A DNA stretch of 9,120 nucleotides. Origin: Anaerolineae bacterium (GTDB taxonomy: Bacteria; Chloroflexota; Anaerolineae; JAAYZQ01). This document shows positions 1-7,752 of this stretch, piece after piece. The stretch covers positions 1-9,120 of the forward strand of contig JAFGOG010000100.1 in the NCBI GenBank assembly GCA_016926595.1, given 5' to 3'. The notes beneath the pieces were generated by a model, which saw only the letters and a list, made by a program, of their open reading frames with translations, was not told the DNA's origin and made no database searches. Position 1 is the stretch's first letter. Each line of letters starts with the position of its first letter. Both the position numbers and the translations under genes were made by a program.

Positions 1-98
1 CCCTAAAGGGGACCTGTGTCAATCAGCCATTTGTACCCCAAAGTGGGGAGTGGGGCAGGCTTTGCCATGGGTGGTTGTGGGTTATGAAGGAGTAGGAG
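1..98 (+). other. Leader region upstream of the operon, no gene recognised
   Basis: This stretch lies between the window edge and the first permease gene. One frame is closed immediately by a TAA at 4-6, which could be the stop of an upstream gene, but too little is present to identify it. Two small inverted repeats are visible: CCCT/AGGG at 1-4 and 7-10, and CCCCA/TGGGG at 36-40 and 44-48 with a 3-base loop. Neither is followed by a T-tract, so they are not convincing intrinsic terminators. In Opp-type clusters the solute-binding-protein gene often sits directly upstream, and hairpins between it and the permeases commonly adjust the transcript ratio. That is only a possibility here. No convincing -35/-10 promoter was seen. 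Confidence 0.4.
87..92 (+). promoter_or_regulatory. Ribosome binding site of the first permease gene
   Basis: AAGGAG sits 6 bases before the ATG at 99. This is a strong Shine-Dalgarno match at good spacing. It fixes the start of the DppB-like permease and shows that the gene is complete at its 5' end. Confidence 0.8.
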
Positions 99-1082
99 AT
101 GCTAGTCTATATTGCCAGACGCCTTTTGGCCATGATCCCAACCCTTTTTTTTATCTCCGTCGTCACATTCATCATCATCCAGTTGCCGCCGGGCGATTTT
201 TTTACCACACTCCAGGCTGAGGTCGCCGCGACTGGCGGCGGCCAGAACAAGGAGACGATTCAAAAGCTACAAGAGGTCTATGGCCTGGATCAGCCCCTGT
301 ACGTTCAGTACTGGAAATGGATCAAGGGCTGGCCCAAACTGGATTTCGGCTGGTCCCTGTCCTACAATGCCCCTGTCTGGAATGTGATCGCCAGCAAGCT
401 CGCGTTCACCCTTTGGATCGGGTTTCTATCGCTCGTTTTCATGGTCGCCGTCTCCCTGCCCATCGGCATCTATTCTGCTACGCATCAGTATTCTTTCGGC
501 GATCACGCGCTGTCGGCAATAGGGTTCTTTGGCTTGTGCCTGCCCGGTTTCCTCGTGGCGTTGGTGTGGATGTTCCTGGGCATTGTTGTCCTCAAGGTCG
601 ACGTTGGTGGGCTCTATTCGCGCGATATGATGAATGCGCCTTGGAACCTGGAAAAACTGAAAGATTATCTCGTCCACCTGCTGCCTGCCGTCTTTGTCCT
701 CGGCTTGTCCAGTACGGCGCAGCTCCAACGCATCATGCGCAGCAGCATGCTGGATGTTCTGGATTTGCAGCACATCACCACAGCTCGGGCCAAGGGCATG
801 GCAGAGCGAAAGGTAATCAACAAGTACGCCGTCCGCCTGGCCATCAACCCTTTGATCAGCATCATGGCTCTCGAGATCCCCAAGGTCATCAACCAATCGG
901 CGCTGGTGGGTATTGTCATGATGATCCCTACCTTGGGCCCGACCTATCTGCATGCCCTGCTGACCCAAGATGCCTATCTCTCAGGCGCGATCCTACTGGT
1001 CATGGTGATGATGCTCCTGTTTTCGAACCTGGTGGCCGATATAGTCCTGGCGATGGTGGACCCCAGGATTGTCTACAATTAG
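99..1082 (+). CDS. ABC transporter permease, DppB/OppB type
   Basis: This 327-residue inner-membrane protein is one of the two channel subunits of an Opp/Dpp-family importer. Seen in the sequence: an N-terminal membrane helix at about residues 8-29; the family signature YGLDQPLYVQYWKW at 61-74 followed by DFGWSLS at 82-88; several further hydrophobic segments; the cytoplasmic EAA-type loop at about 227-250 (TTARAKGM...), which docks onto the ATPase; and the family-typical ending VDPRI. The length is usual for DppB. The stop codon overlaps the ribosome binding site of the next permease gene. The family is named for peptide uptake, but many members carry oligosaccharides. The glycosidases downstream suggest a uronate oligosaccharide substrate here (inference). 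The fold and role are near certain; the substrate is not. Confidence 0.95.
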   Translation: MLVYIARRLLAMIPTLFFISVVTFIIIQLPPGDFFTTLQAEVAATGGGQNKETIQKLQEVYGLDQPLYVQYWKWIKGWPKLDFGWSLSYNAPVWNVIASKLAFTLWIGFLSLVFMVAVSLPIGIYSATHQYSFGDHALSAIGFFGLCLPGFLVALVWMFLGIVVLKVDVGGLYSRDMMNAPWNLEKLKDYLVHLLPAVFVLGLSSTAQLQRIMRSSMLDVLDLQHITTARAKGMAERKVINKYAVRLAINPLISIMALEIPKVINQSALVGIVMMIPTLGPTYLHALLTQDAYLSGAILLVMVMMLLFSNLVADIVLAMVDPRIVYN

Positions 1083-1089
1083 GGGAAGG
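1081..1089 (+). promoter_or_regulatory. Ribosome binding site deciding the DppC-like start
   Basis: AGGGGAAGG lies 6 bases before the ATG at 1096 and overlaps the TAG stop of the preceding permease. It favours ATG 1096 over the in-frame non-ATG start at 1069, which would lie inside the previous gene and has no such site. Confidence 0.75.
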
Positions 1090-1095
1090 TTACCC

Positions 1096-2280
1096 ATGGC
1101 CGACTTGACAGCGCAATCGGAAAAGCTGTTCGCGCTCTATGAGGGAGTGGCCAGCGCAATTGACCTGGAGGATGAGCGGGTACTCGAAAGGAGAGCCGGC
1201 AAGTCCTTAGAGGCCATTTACGGCGCCTCGCAGTGGCGCCTCATGTGGCGCAAGTTCATCCGCAACAGGGTGGCTGTGATCGGCGGTGTCGTCATCCTGT
1301 TGTTCTACCTAGTGGCTGCCTTGGCCGGTTTCTTTGCACCCTACACGACGACCACGCGCTTTACCAAGAATATCTACATGCGCCCGCAGGTACCTCACCT
1401 ATTCAACGAGGGCAAGCTCCAGCCCTTTGTCTATACTTACGAGTCCAAGTTTGACGCAAACCTACGCAGGACATATGAGGCCACTGGCGAAAAGACCGTC
1501 ATTCGATTCTTTACCCACGGCGGACCGTACAAGCTTCTGGGGTTGTTCCCCACCGACATACACCTTTACGGCGGTGAAGGTGGCAAGCCGGTGTGTTTCC
1601 TGGGCACCGATCAGCAGGGACGCGACGTGCTATCTCGCATTATATACGGCAGCCAACTCTCGCTGACCATCGGCCTGGTGGGTGTGATCCTGAGCCTCAT
1701 CCTTGGCACGGTGTTGGGCGTGGTCTCGGGTTATTATGGCGGCTGGGTGGACGAAATCCTGCAGCGGCTCATCGAGCTGATCCGCGCTTTCCCCAACATT
1801 CCGATGTGGATGGCCCTGTCGGCAGCCATCCCGCTGACCTGGTCGATCACCCAGACCTACTTTGCCATCAGCGTCATCCTGTCGCTGTTTCAGTGGACTT
1901 GGCTGGCCCGCCAACTGCGCGGCCAGGTGCTGGCCCTGCGCGGCCAGGACTATGTCCTGGCCTCCAAGCTGGCCGGGGCCAAGGACCGCTGGATCATATT
2001 CCGGCACCTAGTGCCGGCCACCATGGGACAGATCATCGTCGTGTCCACGCTGGCCATGCCTTCCATGATCCTGGCCGAAACGGCGCTGAGCTATCTAGGA
2101 CTGGGGCTTCGCGCTCCGGCTACCAGTTGGGGTGTCTTGATTCAAGAGTCCCAGAACTACCAGTCGCTGGCGCTCTATCCCTGGGTGTTCACACCGGCGG
2201 TCGCCGTGGCTGTCGCTATCCTGGCCTTTAGTTATCTCGGCGATGGCCTGCGCGACGCGGTCGATCCCTACACGGTGTGA
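1096..2280 (+). CDS. ABC transporter permease, DppC/OppC type, with large extracytoplasmic insertion
   Basis: This is the second channel subunit of the Opp/Dpp-type importer, 394 residues from the ATG at 1096. Seen in the sequence: a long charged cytoplasmic N-terminus (1-55), a first membrane helix at about 59-81, and a hydrophilic segment at about 82-169. The hallmark GTDQQGRDVLSRIIYG follows at 170-185. Further helices lie at about 191-213, 253-271, 312-334 and 363-382. The EAA-type ATPase-docking loop lies at about 286-307 (YVLASKLAGAKDRWIIFRHL), and the ending LRDAVDPYTV is typical of DppC. Ordinary DppC/OppC proteins are about 300 residues. The extra length is split between the N-terminal extension and the loop between helices 1 and 2. 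The loop probably faces outward, where it could contact the binding protein (inference). It is followed directly by the first ATPase gene. Confidence 0.94.
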   Translation: MADLTAQSEKLFALYEGVASAIDLEDERVLERRAGKSLEAIYGASQWRLMWRKFIRNRVAVIGGVVILLFYLVAALAGFFAPYTTTTRFTKNIYMRPQVPHLFNEGKLQPFVYTYESKFDANLRRTYEATGEKTVIRFFTHGGPYKLLGLFPTDIHLYGGEGGKPVCFLGTDQQGRDVLSRIIYGSQLSLTIGLVGVILSLILGTVLGVVSGYYGGWVDEILQRLIELIRAFPNIPMWMALSAAIPLTWSITQTYFAISVILSLFQWTWLARQLRGQVLALRGQDYVLASKLAGAKDRWIIFRHLVPATMGQIIVVSTLAMPSMILAETALSYLGLGLRAPATSWGVLIQESQNYQSLALYPWVFTPAVAVAVAILAFSYLGDGLRDAVDPYTV

Positions 2281-3294
2281 GTGAGCATCATGAAAACAGA
2301 CGAGCGGCCGTATATCGTTCAAGTTGAGGATCTCAAGACCTATTTCCGCACCTTGGATGGCGAGGTCCGGGCGGTGGATGGCGTATCACTGGAGATCAAG
2401 CCGGGCGAGAGCGTGGGGCTGGTCGGCGAGTCGGGCTGTGGCAAGAGCGTCACTGCCTTCTCGATCCTTCGCCTGCTGCCCAAGAATAGCCGCATTGTCC
2501 AAGGGAAGATCCTCTTTGACCAGGGGACCGGCGGACCGCCTGTTGACCTGGCTACCGTCGATCCCAACGGTGAGCTAATCCGCAGTATCCGTGGCAACGA
2601 GATCGCTATGATCTTCCAGGAGCCGTTGACTTCGCTATCTCCAGTGCACACGGTGGGCAGCCAGATTGCGGAAGCGGTCGAACTCCACCAATGCTGCAGC
2701 AAGGAGGATGCTAAAGAGCGGGCCATCAAGATGCTGGAATCGGTAGGGATTGCTCTGCCGCAGCAGCGCTACGGAGAATACCCCCACCAGTTCTCTGGCG
2801 GTATGCGCCAGCGAGCCATGATCGCCATGGCTCTGTCCTGCAATCCGGCCCTACTGATCGCCGACGAGCCTACTACTGCGCTGGACGTCACCATCCAGAA
2901 CCAGATCCTGGAGCTGATGAAGCATCTGCAGCAGGAGTTTGGCATGGCGATCCTGATGATCACCCACAACCTGGGGGTTATTGCCGAGATGTGCACTCGC
3001 GTATTGGTGATGTACATGGGCAAGGTTGTGGAGAGTGGCGACGTGCGCACTATTTTTCGCCACCCACTCCACCCCTATACTGTGGGCCTCATGCGCTCTA
3101 TCCCACACCTGGGCCTCCGGGTGAAGGCTCGCTTGACCCCGATTCCTGGCAGCGTCCCCGATCCCTATTCGGTGCCTGCGGGTTGCGCCTTTTACCCGCG
3201 TTGTCCGGCTCCAAAGAGCCCGGCTTGCAGAGAGGAGGTTCCTCTTCTCTCTGTAGAGCCACACCACCATGTGCGGTGCACATTGTATAACTGA
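2281..3294 (+). CDS. ABC transporter ATP-binding protein, DppD/OppD type
   Basis: This cytoplasmic ATPase subunit would power the importer together with the DppF-like subunit. With the GTG start it has 337 residues. Seen in order: Walker A GESGCGKS at 49-56, Q-loop glutamine in FQEP (Q113), ABC signature FSGGMRQR at 171-178, Walker B LLIADEP at 191-197, and the H-loop histidine H229 in ITHN. The family-specific C-terminal part starts at [10 protein letters not shown] (261-270). It contains four cysteines, C302, C308, C316 and C333, spaced like the [4Fe-4S] site reported for DppD-type proteins. The GTG at 2281 directly abuts the upstream TGA. The in-frame ATG at 2290 is an equally plausible start, giving 334 residues, because neither has a strong ribosome binding site. 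All catalytic motifs are intact. Confidence 0.95.
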   Translation: MSIMKTDERPYIVQVEDLKTYFRTLDGEVRAVDGVSLEIKPGESVGLVGESGCGKSVTAFSILRLLPKNSRIVQGKILFDQGTGGPPVDLATVDPNGELIRSIRGNEIAMIFQEPLTSLSPVHTVGSQIAEAVELHQCCSKEDAKERAIKMLESVGIALPQQRYGEYPHQFSGGMRQRAMIAMALSCNPALLIADEPTTALDVTIQNQILELMKHLQQEFGMAILMITHNLGVIAEMCTRVLVMYMGKVVESGDVRTIFRHPLHPYTVGLMRSIPHLGLRVKARLTPIPGSVPDPYSVPAGCAFYPRCPAPKSPACREEVPLLSVEPHHHVRCTLYN

Positions 3295-3332
3295 GCATTC
3301 TGCCGCTACAGGCTCGAGTCAGGTTAGGAAAG

Positions 3333-4403
3333 ATGAACGAATCTCTACAGAAAGACAAGGTCGAACTTCCTGGCGACCAGGGGGTAGGCCTCCGCAAGAG
3401 CATTCTGGTTGAGGTCAAAGACCTCAAGATGCACTTTCCGATCCAGAAGGGCTTTTTCAAGCGGGTGGTCGGTCACGTCCGCGCCGTGGATGGGATCAGC
3501 TTTTCCATCCGCGAAGGCGAGACCCTTGGGCTAGTCGGGGAGTCGGGCTGCGGCAAAACAACTGCCGGGCGGTGCATCCTGCGCGCCTACGAGCCCACGG
3601 CAGGCGAGGTCTGGTTCCGGCAGAACGGCGAGATGGCGAATATCCTGAAACTGTCCAAGAGGGAGATGGTGCCTGTCCGGCGGCAGATGCAGATCATCTT
3701 CCAGGATCCATACTCCTCGCTCAACCCGCGGATGACGATCATGGACATCATCGCCGAGCCTTTGACGATCAACGGCATAGCCAAGAGAGCCGAGCTCAAG
3801 GCCCAGGTCCGGCAGTTGCTCGAGGCCGTGGGCCTGCGGGCTCAGCACATGAACCGCTATCCGTATGCCTTTAGCGGCGGACAGCGGCAGCGCATCGGCA
3901 TTGCCCGTGCCCTGGCTCTGCGTCCCAAGCTTGTCATCTGCGACGAACCGGTCTCGGCGCTGGATGTCTCGATCCAGGCCCAGACCCTCAACCTGCTCGA
4001 AGATCTGCAGAAGGAGTTTGGGCTGACCTATCTTTTTGTGGCCCACGATCTATCTGTAGTCGAGCATATCAGCGATCGGGTCGCGGTGATGTACCTGGGC
4101 AACCTTGTCGAGTTGGCGCAAGCAGATGAGCTCTACTGCAACCCCGTGCATCCCTACACTGAGGCCCTGCTTTCGGCGGTACCCCGCACCGACCCGGATG
4201 CCATCAAGCAGCGCATCATCCTGCAGGGGGATGTGCCCAGTCCGGCAAACCCGCCTTCGGGCTGCAAGTTTCATCCGCGCTGCCGGTATGCGCAAAAGAT
4301 CTGTGCACAAGAGATCCCTGAATGGCGGGAGTTGACCGCCGATCACTGGGTCGCTTGCCATCGAGCTGCCGAGCTAGAGTTGGTCGGCATCGTCTATGGG
4401 TAG
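3333..4403 (+). CDS. ABC transporter ATP-binding protein, DppF/OppF type
   Basis: This is the second cytoplasmic ATPase of the importer, 356 residues, pairing with the DppD-like subunit. Seen: a 25-residue polar N-terminal stretch, Walker A GESGCGKT at 69-76, Q-loop [10 protein letters not shown] from 123 (Q124), ABC signature FSGGQRQR at 180-187, Walker B VICDEP at 201-206, and the H-loop histidine H238 in [17 protein letters not shown] is the usual DppF variant, which separates it from the DppD-like partner. The C-terminal domain runs from [10 protein letters not shown] and carries four cysteines, C311, C317, C324 and C342, probably a [4Fe-4S] site. It starts 38 bases after the previous gene, with AGGAAAG just upstream of the ATG. 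This is the largest gap within the operon. Confidence 0.95.
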   Translation: MNESLQKDKVELPGDQGVGLRKSILVEVKDLKMHFPIQKGFFKRVVGHVRAVDGISFSIREGETLGLVGESGCGKTTAGRCILRAYEPTAGEVWFRQNGEMANILKLSKREMVPVRRQMQIIFQDPYSSLNPRMTIMDIIAEPLTINGIAKRAELKAQVRQLLEAVGLRAQHMNRYPYAFSGGQRQRIGIARALALRPKLVICDEPVSALDVSIQAQTLNLLEDLQKEFGLTYLFVAHDLSVVEHISDRVAVMYLGNLVELAQADELYCNPVHPYTEALLSAVPRTDPDAIKQRIILQGDVPSPANPPSGCKFHPRCRYAQKICAQEIPEWRELTADHWVACHRAAELELVGIVYG

Positions 4404-4423
4404 CGTTCAAGGCCTGGCGTCGC

Positions 4424-5557
4424 ATGACCATAACAGACCGCTATCTCGCACTAGAGCAGTCGCTGGCGCGCATCCGCCGTCACAGCCGGACCTTTGGCGA
4501 CCGGTTTCCCACTGTCGGCGAAGGAAGCTGCTACCGCCTTGCCGGGAACGATAACTGGCTGACCGGCTTCTGGACCGGTCTGTTGTGGCTGGCTTACGCA
4601 GCAACTGGCGAAGGGGCTCTGCGCGCGCAGGCCGAGTCGCTGCTGCCCACCTTTCGGGAGCGTCTTGAGGAGCGGGTGCATATCACCCACGATCTGGGCT
4701 TTCTGTTCGCGCTCAGCGCTCGTGCCCAGTGGCAGATCACCGGCGATGAGCAGGCGCGGCACCTGGCCTTGGTGGCTGCCGGAGAGCTGGTTAAGCGCTA
4801 TCAACGTCGAGGCAAGTACATCCAGGCCTGGGGTCAGATCGGTGATCCGGCGGAGAGCGGCAGGGCTATCATCGACACCATGATGAACCTCCCGCTCCTG
4901 TTTTGGGCTTTCGAACAAACCGGCAATCCCGATTGTTACCGGGCGGCTCGAGAACATGCTGAGACCAGCCTGCGTTATCTGCTGCGGCCGGATGGCGCCG
5001 CCTATCATACCTTCTTCTTTGACCAGGAGACCGGCGAGCCTGTTGGCCCGCGCACTCACCAGGGTTACGCCGACGATTCCCTCTGGGCGCGGGGGCAGGC
5101 GTGGGCTATCTACGGCTTTGCCCTTGCAGCCGAGTGGTGCCAGGAGCCCTCTTTCTTCGAAGCCGCACGGCGGGCGGCCAGGTGTTTTGTGTCCGGGCTG
5201 CCGCCAGATTGCGTGCCTACCTGGGACCTGTGCCTGCCCGGCGATGCGCCTCACTACCGCGATAGTTCGGCGGGGGCGATTGCGGCCAGCGGGATGTTGA
5301 GGCTTGCTCGTCAAATGGGCGGTCAAGAGGCGGCTGATTTCAGGGATCTGGCTTGTATGCTGCTTGATGCACTGATTGCGCATTGCCTTGAGACCGAGCC
5401 TGAAGCCCATGGCCTCCTGCGCCACGGGACCTACCATGCTCACAAGGGGCTGGGCGTGGATGCTTATTTCATCTGCGGCGATTATTTCTTTCTGGAGGCG
5501 TTGTTGGCCGTGGAGGGAAAAGCGGTTGACTTTTGGGGGCCAGGAGGTTCATTGTGA
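4424..5557 (+). CDS. ugl: GH88 unsaturated glucuronyl hydrolase
   Basis: This enzyme removes the 4,5-unsaturated uronate left by polysaccharide lyases at the non-reducing end of oligosaccharides, by hydrating the vinyl-ether double bond. The product opens to a keto-uronate. It has 377 residues, the same length I recall for the Bacillus sp. GL1 enzyme, and key residues match that enzyme with a constant offset of +2. These are D90 (HD-LGF; D88 there), W136, D151 in IIDTMMN (catalytic D149 there), H195, Q213, and R223 and W227 in WARGQAW. DSSAGAIAAS at 270-279 and GDYFFLEAL near the C-terminus are also typical. No signal peptide is visible, so it is probably cytoplasmic. ATG 4424 was chosen over ATG 4322. 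The longer version would add 34 arginine-rich residues read from inside the ATPase gene and exceed family length. Its stop overlaps the next start. Confidence 0.93.
   Translation: MTITDRYLALEQSLARIRRHSRTFGDRFPTVGEGSCYRLAGNDNWLTGFWTGLLWLAYAATGEGALRAQAESLLPTFRERLEERVHITHDLGFLFALSARAQWQITGDEQARHLALVAAGELVKRYQRRGKYIQAWGQIGDPAESGRAIIDTMMNLPLLFWAFEQTGNPDCYRAAREHAETSLRYLLRPDGAAYHTFFFDQETGEPVGPRTHQGYADDSLWARGQAWAIYGFALAAEWCQEPSFFEAARRAARCFVSGLPPDCVPTWDLCLPGDAPHYRDSSAGAIAASGMLRLARQMGGQEAADFRDLACMLLDALIAHCLETEPEAHGLLRHGTYHAHKGLGVDAYFICGDYFFLEALLAVEGKAVDFWGPGGSL
5542..5547 (+). promoter_or_regulatory. Ribosome binding site fixing the reductase start at GTG 5554
   Basis: AGGAGG lies 6 bases before the GTG at 5554, inside the 3' end of the GH88 gene. 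It selects this GTG over the upstream TTG at 5533 and the downstream ATG at 5563. The start codon overlaps the GH88 stop as GTGA, an arrangement typical of translational coupling. Confidence 0.8.
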
Positions 5558-6582
5558 AAACGATGAGATTGGGCAAGACGGGACTAGAGGTGTCACGGAT
5601 AGGGTTCGGCGGCATCCCCATCCAGCGCCTGGCCGAAGTCGAGGCGATCCGGGTGGTGCAGCGCTGCCTGGATCTGGGCGTGACTTTTCTCGACACGGCC
5701 ATTGGCTACACCACAAGCGAGGAGCGCATCGGCAAAGCCATCGCCGGGCGCCGGGCGCCGCTCATCCTGGCCACCAAAACACCGGCCCGGGATCGGGCCA
5801 CTGCCCTGGAACACCTGGAACAGAGCCTGCAACGCCTGCAGGTGGATACTATCGACCTGTGGCAGTTTCACAACGTCAGCACTTTTGAGGCCCTGGACCA
5901 GGTGCTGGGTCCAGGTGGGGCGCTGGAGGCGGCGCACCAGGCCGTCCAAGCGGGCAAGGTCCGGCACATTGGCATTACCAGTCATTCGATGGACGTGGCG
6001 CTCAAGGCGGTGTCCTTGGGGTGCTTTGAGACGATCCAGTTTCCTTTCAACTTTGTCACCAGCGAACCGATCGATAGGCTGCTACCCCTGGCTTGGCGGC
6101 ATAACTTGGGGTTTATCGCCATGAAGCCACTGGGCGGCGGAATGCTGAGCAATGCCCGACTGTGCATCAAGTACCTACTCCAGTTCGACGGCGTCCTGCC
6201 CGACCCTGGGATCCAACGGGTGGAAGAGATCGAAGAGATCGCCGGGATCGTAGCCGGATCCTGGGAGTTGACGCCCGAGGAATGGCAAGAGATCGAGCGC
6301 ATCAAGGCAGAGGTCGGCACACGCTTTTGCCGCCGCTGCGGCTATTGCGAACCATGCCCCCAGGGTGTGCGCATCTCGACGGTGATGGTCCTCGAGAGCT
6401 TTTGGAAGCGGATGCCCATCGAGAGGATGCGAGAGGGTTGGATCGCAGAGGCGGCAGCCAGCGCCAAGAACTGTATCGAGTGCGGCGAGTGTGAAGACAA
6501 ATGCCCTTATCACCTGCCGATCCGTGACATGCTTGTCGAAAACTATGAGCTGTATGAAAGGGTTTTACAGGCCGGTGCCTGA
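5554..6582 (+). CDS. Aldo/keto reductase with C-terminal two-cluster ferredoxin domain
   Basis: This 342-residue protein (GTG start) has two domains. Residues 1 to about 240 form an aldo/keto reductase barrel with the full catalytic tetrad: D48 and Y52 in FLDTAIGY, K75 in ATKTPARD, and H106 in WQFHNV. Residues about 255-325 carry two cysteine clusters ending in proline: C259, C262, C265, C268-P and C307, C310, C313, C317-P. This is as expected for two [4Fe-4S] clusters. The domain order matches the 'CPCC' aldo/keto reductases (COG1453). Such proteins are predicted to couple NAD(P)H or ferredoxin redox to a carbonyl/alcohol conversion, but substrates are mostly unknown. Coupling to the GH88 gene suggests that it acts on the released keto-uronate or another uronate intermediate (inference). 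It is probably cytoplasmic and, because of the clusters, suited to an anaerobic cell. Confidence 0.9.
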   Translation: MKTMRLGKTGLEVSRIGFGGIPIQRLAEVEAIRVVQRCLDLGVTFLDTAIGYTTSEERIGKAIAGRRAPLILATKTPARDRATALEHLEQSLQRLQVDTIDLWQFHNVSTFEALDQVLGPGGALEAAHQAVQAGKVRHIGITSHSMDVALKAVSLGCFETIQFPFNFVTSEPIDRLLPLAWRHNLGFIAMKPLGGGMLSNARLCIKYLLQFDGVLPDPGIQRVEEIEEIAGIVAGSWELTPEEWQEIERIKAEVGTRFCRRCGYCEPCPQGVRISTVMVLESFWKRMPIERMREGWIAEAAASAKNCIECGECEDKCPYHLPIRDMLVENYELYERVLQAGA

Positions 6583-6591
6583 CGCATATCC

Positions 6592-6599
6592 GGAGGAGG
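6592..6599 (+). promoter_or_regulatory. Ribosome binding site of the GH105 gene
   Basis: GGAGGAGG lies 10 bases before the ATG at 6610, in the 27-base gap after the reductase stop. The match is strong with slightly long spacing. It supports ATG 6610 over later in-frame ATGs such as 6661 and 6679. Confidence 0.7.
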
Positions 6600-6609
6600 C
6601 AAGGGCGGT

Positions 6610-7752
6610 ATGATAGAGCGAGTGGGAACAGGTGTAAATGGGCCGGCTTGGTCGGCGTGTATGGCCGACACGGTGATGGCCCGCCATCCGCTGCTGTCGC
6701 GGCGGTGGCACTATGAACCGGGTGTGGTGCTTCTGGCCATGTGCCATGTGTGGCGGAAAACTGGCGACCAGAAATACTATGACTATATAAGGAGCAACAT
6801 TGACGAGTTCGTCGGCCCTGATGGCGGGATCCGGACTTATCGCCTGGAAGAATACAACATCGACCAGATCAACGAGGGCAAGCTGCTGTTCCCCCTGTAC
6901 GATACAACCGGTGACGAGCGCTATAGGAAAGCAGCCTGCCTACTGAGAAAGCAGTTGGAGACCCATCCCCGCACGGCCGAGGGCGGGTTTTGGCACAAGC
7001 TGGTCTATCCTCACCAGATGTGGTTGGACGGTACCTACATGGCCCTGCCCTTCTACGCAGAGTTCGCCAGGCGCTTTGACGAGCCCGGCGGGTTTGACGA
7101 CGTGGCCGGCCAGATCGCGCTGGTTGCCAGGCGCACACGAGATGACAAGACCGGCCTGTTCTATCACGGGTGGGATGAAAGCAAGAGCCAGCAGTGGGCA
7201 GATCCCAAAACCGGGTGTTCGCCCTGTTTTTGGGGGCGGGCCCTGGGCTGGTATGTCATGACCCTCCTGGACGTTTTGGACCATTTCCCCAAGGAGCATC
7301 CCCAATTGGGTAATCTGCTGGCGATCTTGAGTGATCTCGCCACCGCTGTGATTTCCGTCCAGGATGAGGCCAGCGGGGTGTGGTACCAGGTCCTGGACCA
7401 GAATGGGCGCGGCGGGAATTACTTAGAGGCCTCGGCCTCCTGTATGTTTGTCTATGCTCTGGCCAAAGGCGTCAGGAAAGGCTATCTGCCCCCCGGCGCC
7501 CTGGATGCGGCCCGGCGAGGGTACGATGGCATCCTGTCAGAGTTTGTCACTGTTAATGACTCGGGCCTGGCGAGCCTGCATCGCATTTGCGCCGTTGGGG
7601 GCCTGGGTGGCAAACCCTATCGCGATGGCTCCTTCCATTACTATGTTGGCGAGAAGGTCCTGTCCAACGACTACAAGGGCGTCGGCGCCTTTATGCTGGC
7701 CAGCCTCGAGATGGAGCGTAGTGGACTGCCTCCTGAAGGGGATCTTGCATGA
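6610..7752 (+). CDS. GH105 unsaturated rhamnogalacturonyl hydrolase (YteR/RhiN-like)
   Basis: This 380-residue glycosidase releases the 4,5-unsaturated galacturonate from lyase products of pectin, classically rhamnogalacturonan disaccharides. The key residues match Bacillus subtilis YteR with a constant offset of -3: D85 in NIDQINEG, W138 and D140 in MWLDGTYM (catalytic D143 there), H186 in YHGWDE, and W208 and R210 in FWGRALGWY. The C-terminal block YYVGEKVLSNDYKGVGAF at 344-361 is also a family hallmark. The protein is probably an alpha/alpha barrel, as in GH88, with which it shares the hydration mechanism. No signal peptide is visible, so it is likely cytoplasmic. Its stop overlaps the GH28 start (ATGA). 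Rhamnogalacturonan is the default substrate, but the family also holds other unsaturated uronidases, so the exact aglycone is uncertain. Confidence 0.93.
   Translation: MIERVGTGVNGPAWSACMADTVMARHPLLSRRWHYEPGVVLLAMCHVWRKTGDQKYYDYIRSNIDEFVGPDGGIRTYRLEEYNIDQINEGKLLFPLYDTTGDERYRKAACLLRKQLETHPRTAEGGFWHKLVYPHQMWLDGTYMALPFYAEFARRFDEPGGFDDVAGQIALVARRTRDDKTGLFYHGWDESKSQQWADPKTGCSPCFWGRALGWYVMTLLDVLDHFPKEHPQLGNLLAILSDLATAVISVQDEASGVWYQVLDQNGRGGNYLEASASCMFVYALAKGVRKGYLPPGALDAARRGYDGILSEFVTVNDSGLASLHRICAVGGLGGKPYRDGSFHYYVGEKVLSNDYKGVGAFMLASLEMERSGLPPEGDLA

Noticed and set aside
1..48. Possible intrinsic terminator of an upstream gene formed by the CCCT/AGGG and CCCCA/TGGGG repeats
   Set aside because: The stems are only 4 and 5 bp and no T-tract follows either, so they are recorded only as part of the leader description.
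317..1108. A 263-codon plus-strand open frame overlapping the DppB-like gene in another frame
   Set aside because: The translation is rich in R, H, P and C with no membrane pattern. The overlapping DppB-like frame carries the family signatures and the ribosome binding site.
4322..4423. N-terminal extension of the GH88 gene from ATG 4322
   Set aside because: It overlaps the ATPase gene by 82 bases, encodes arginine-rich sequence without family similarity, and makes the protein longer than the 377 residues obtained from ATG 4424.
4451..5443. A 330-codon open frame on the minus strand, antisense to the GH88 gene
   Set aside because: It lies wholly within a well-supported GH88 gene, its translation shows no recognisable domain, and long antisense frames are expected in GC-rich coding DNA.
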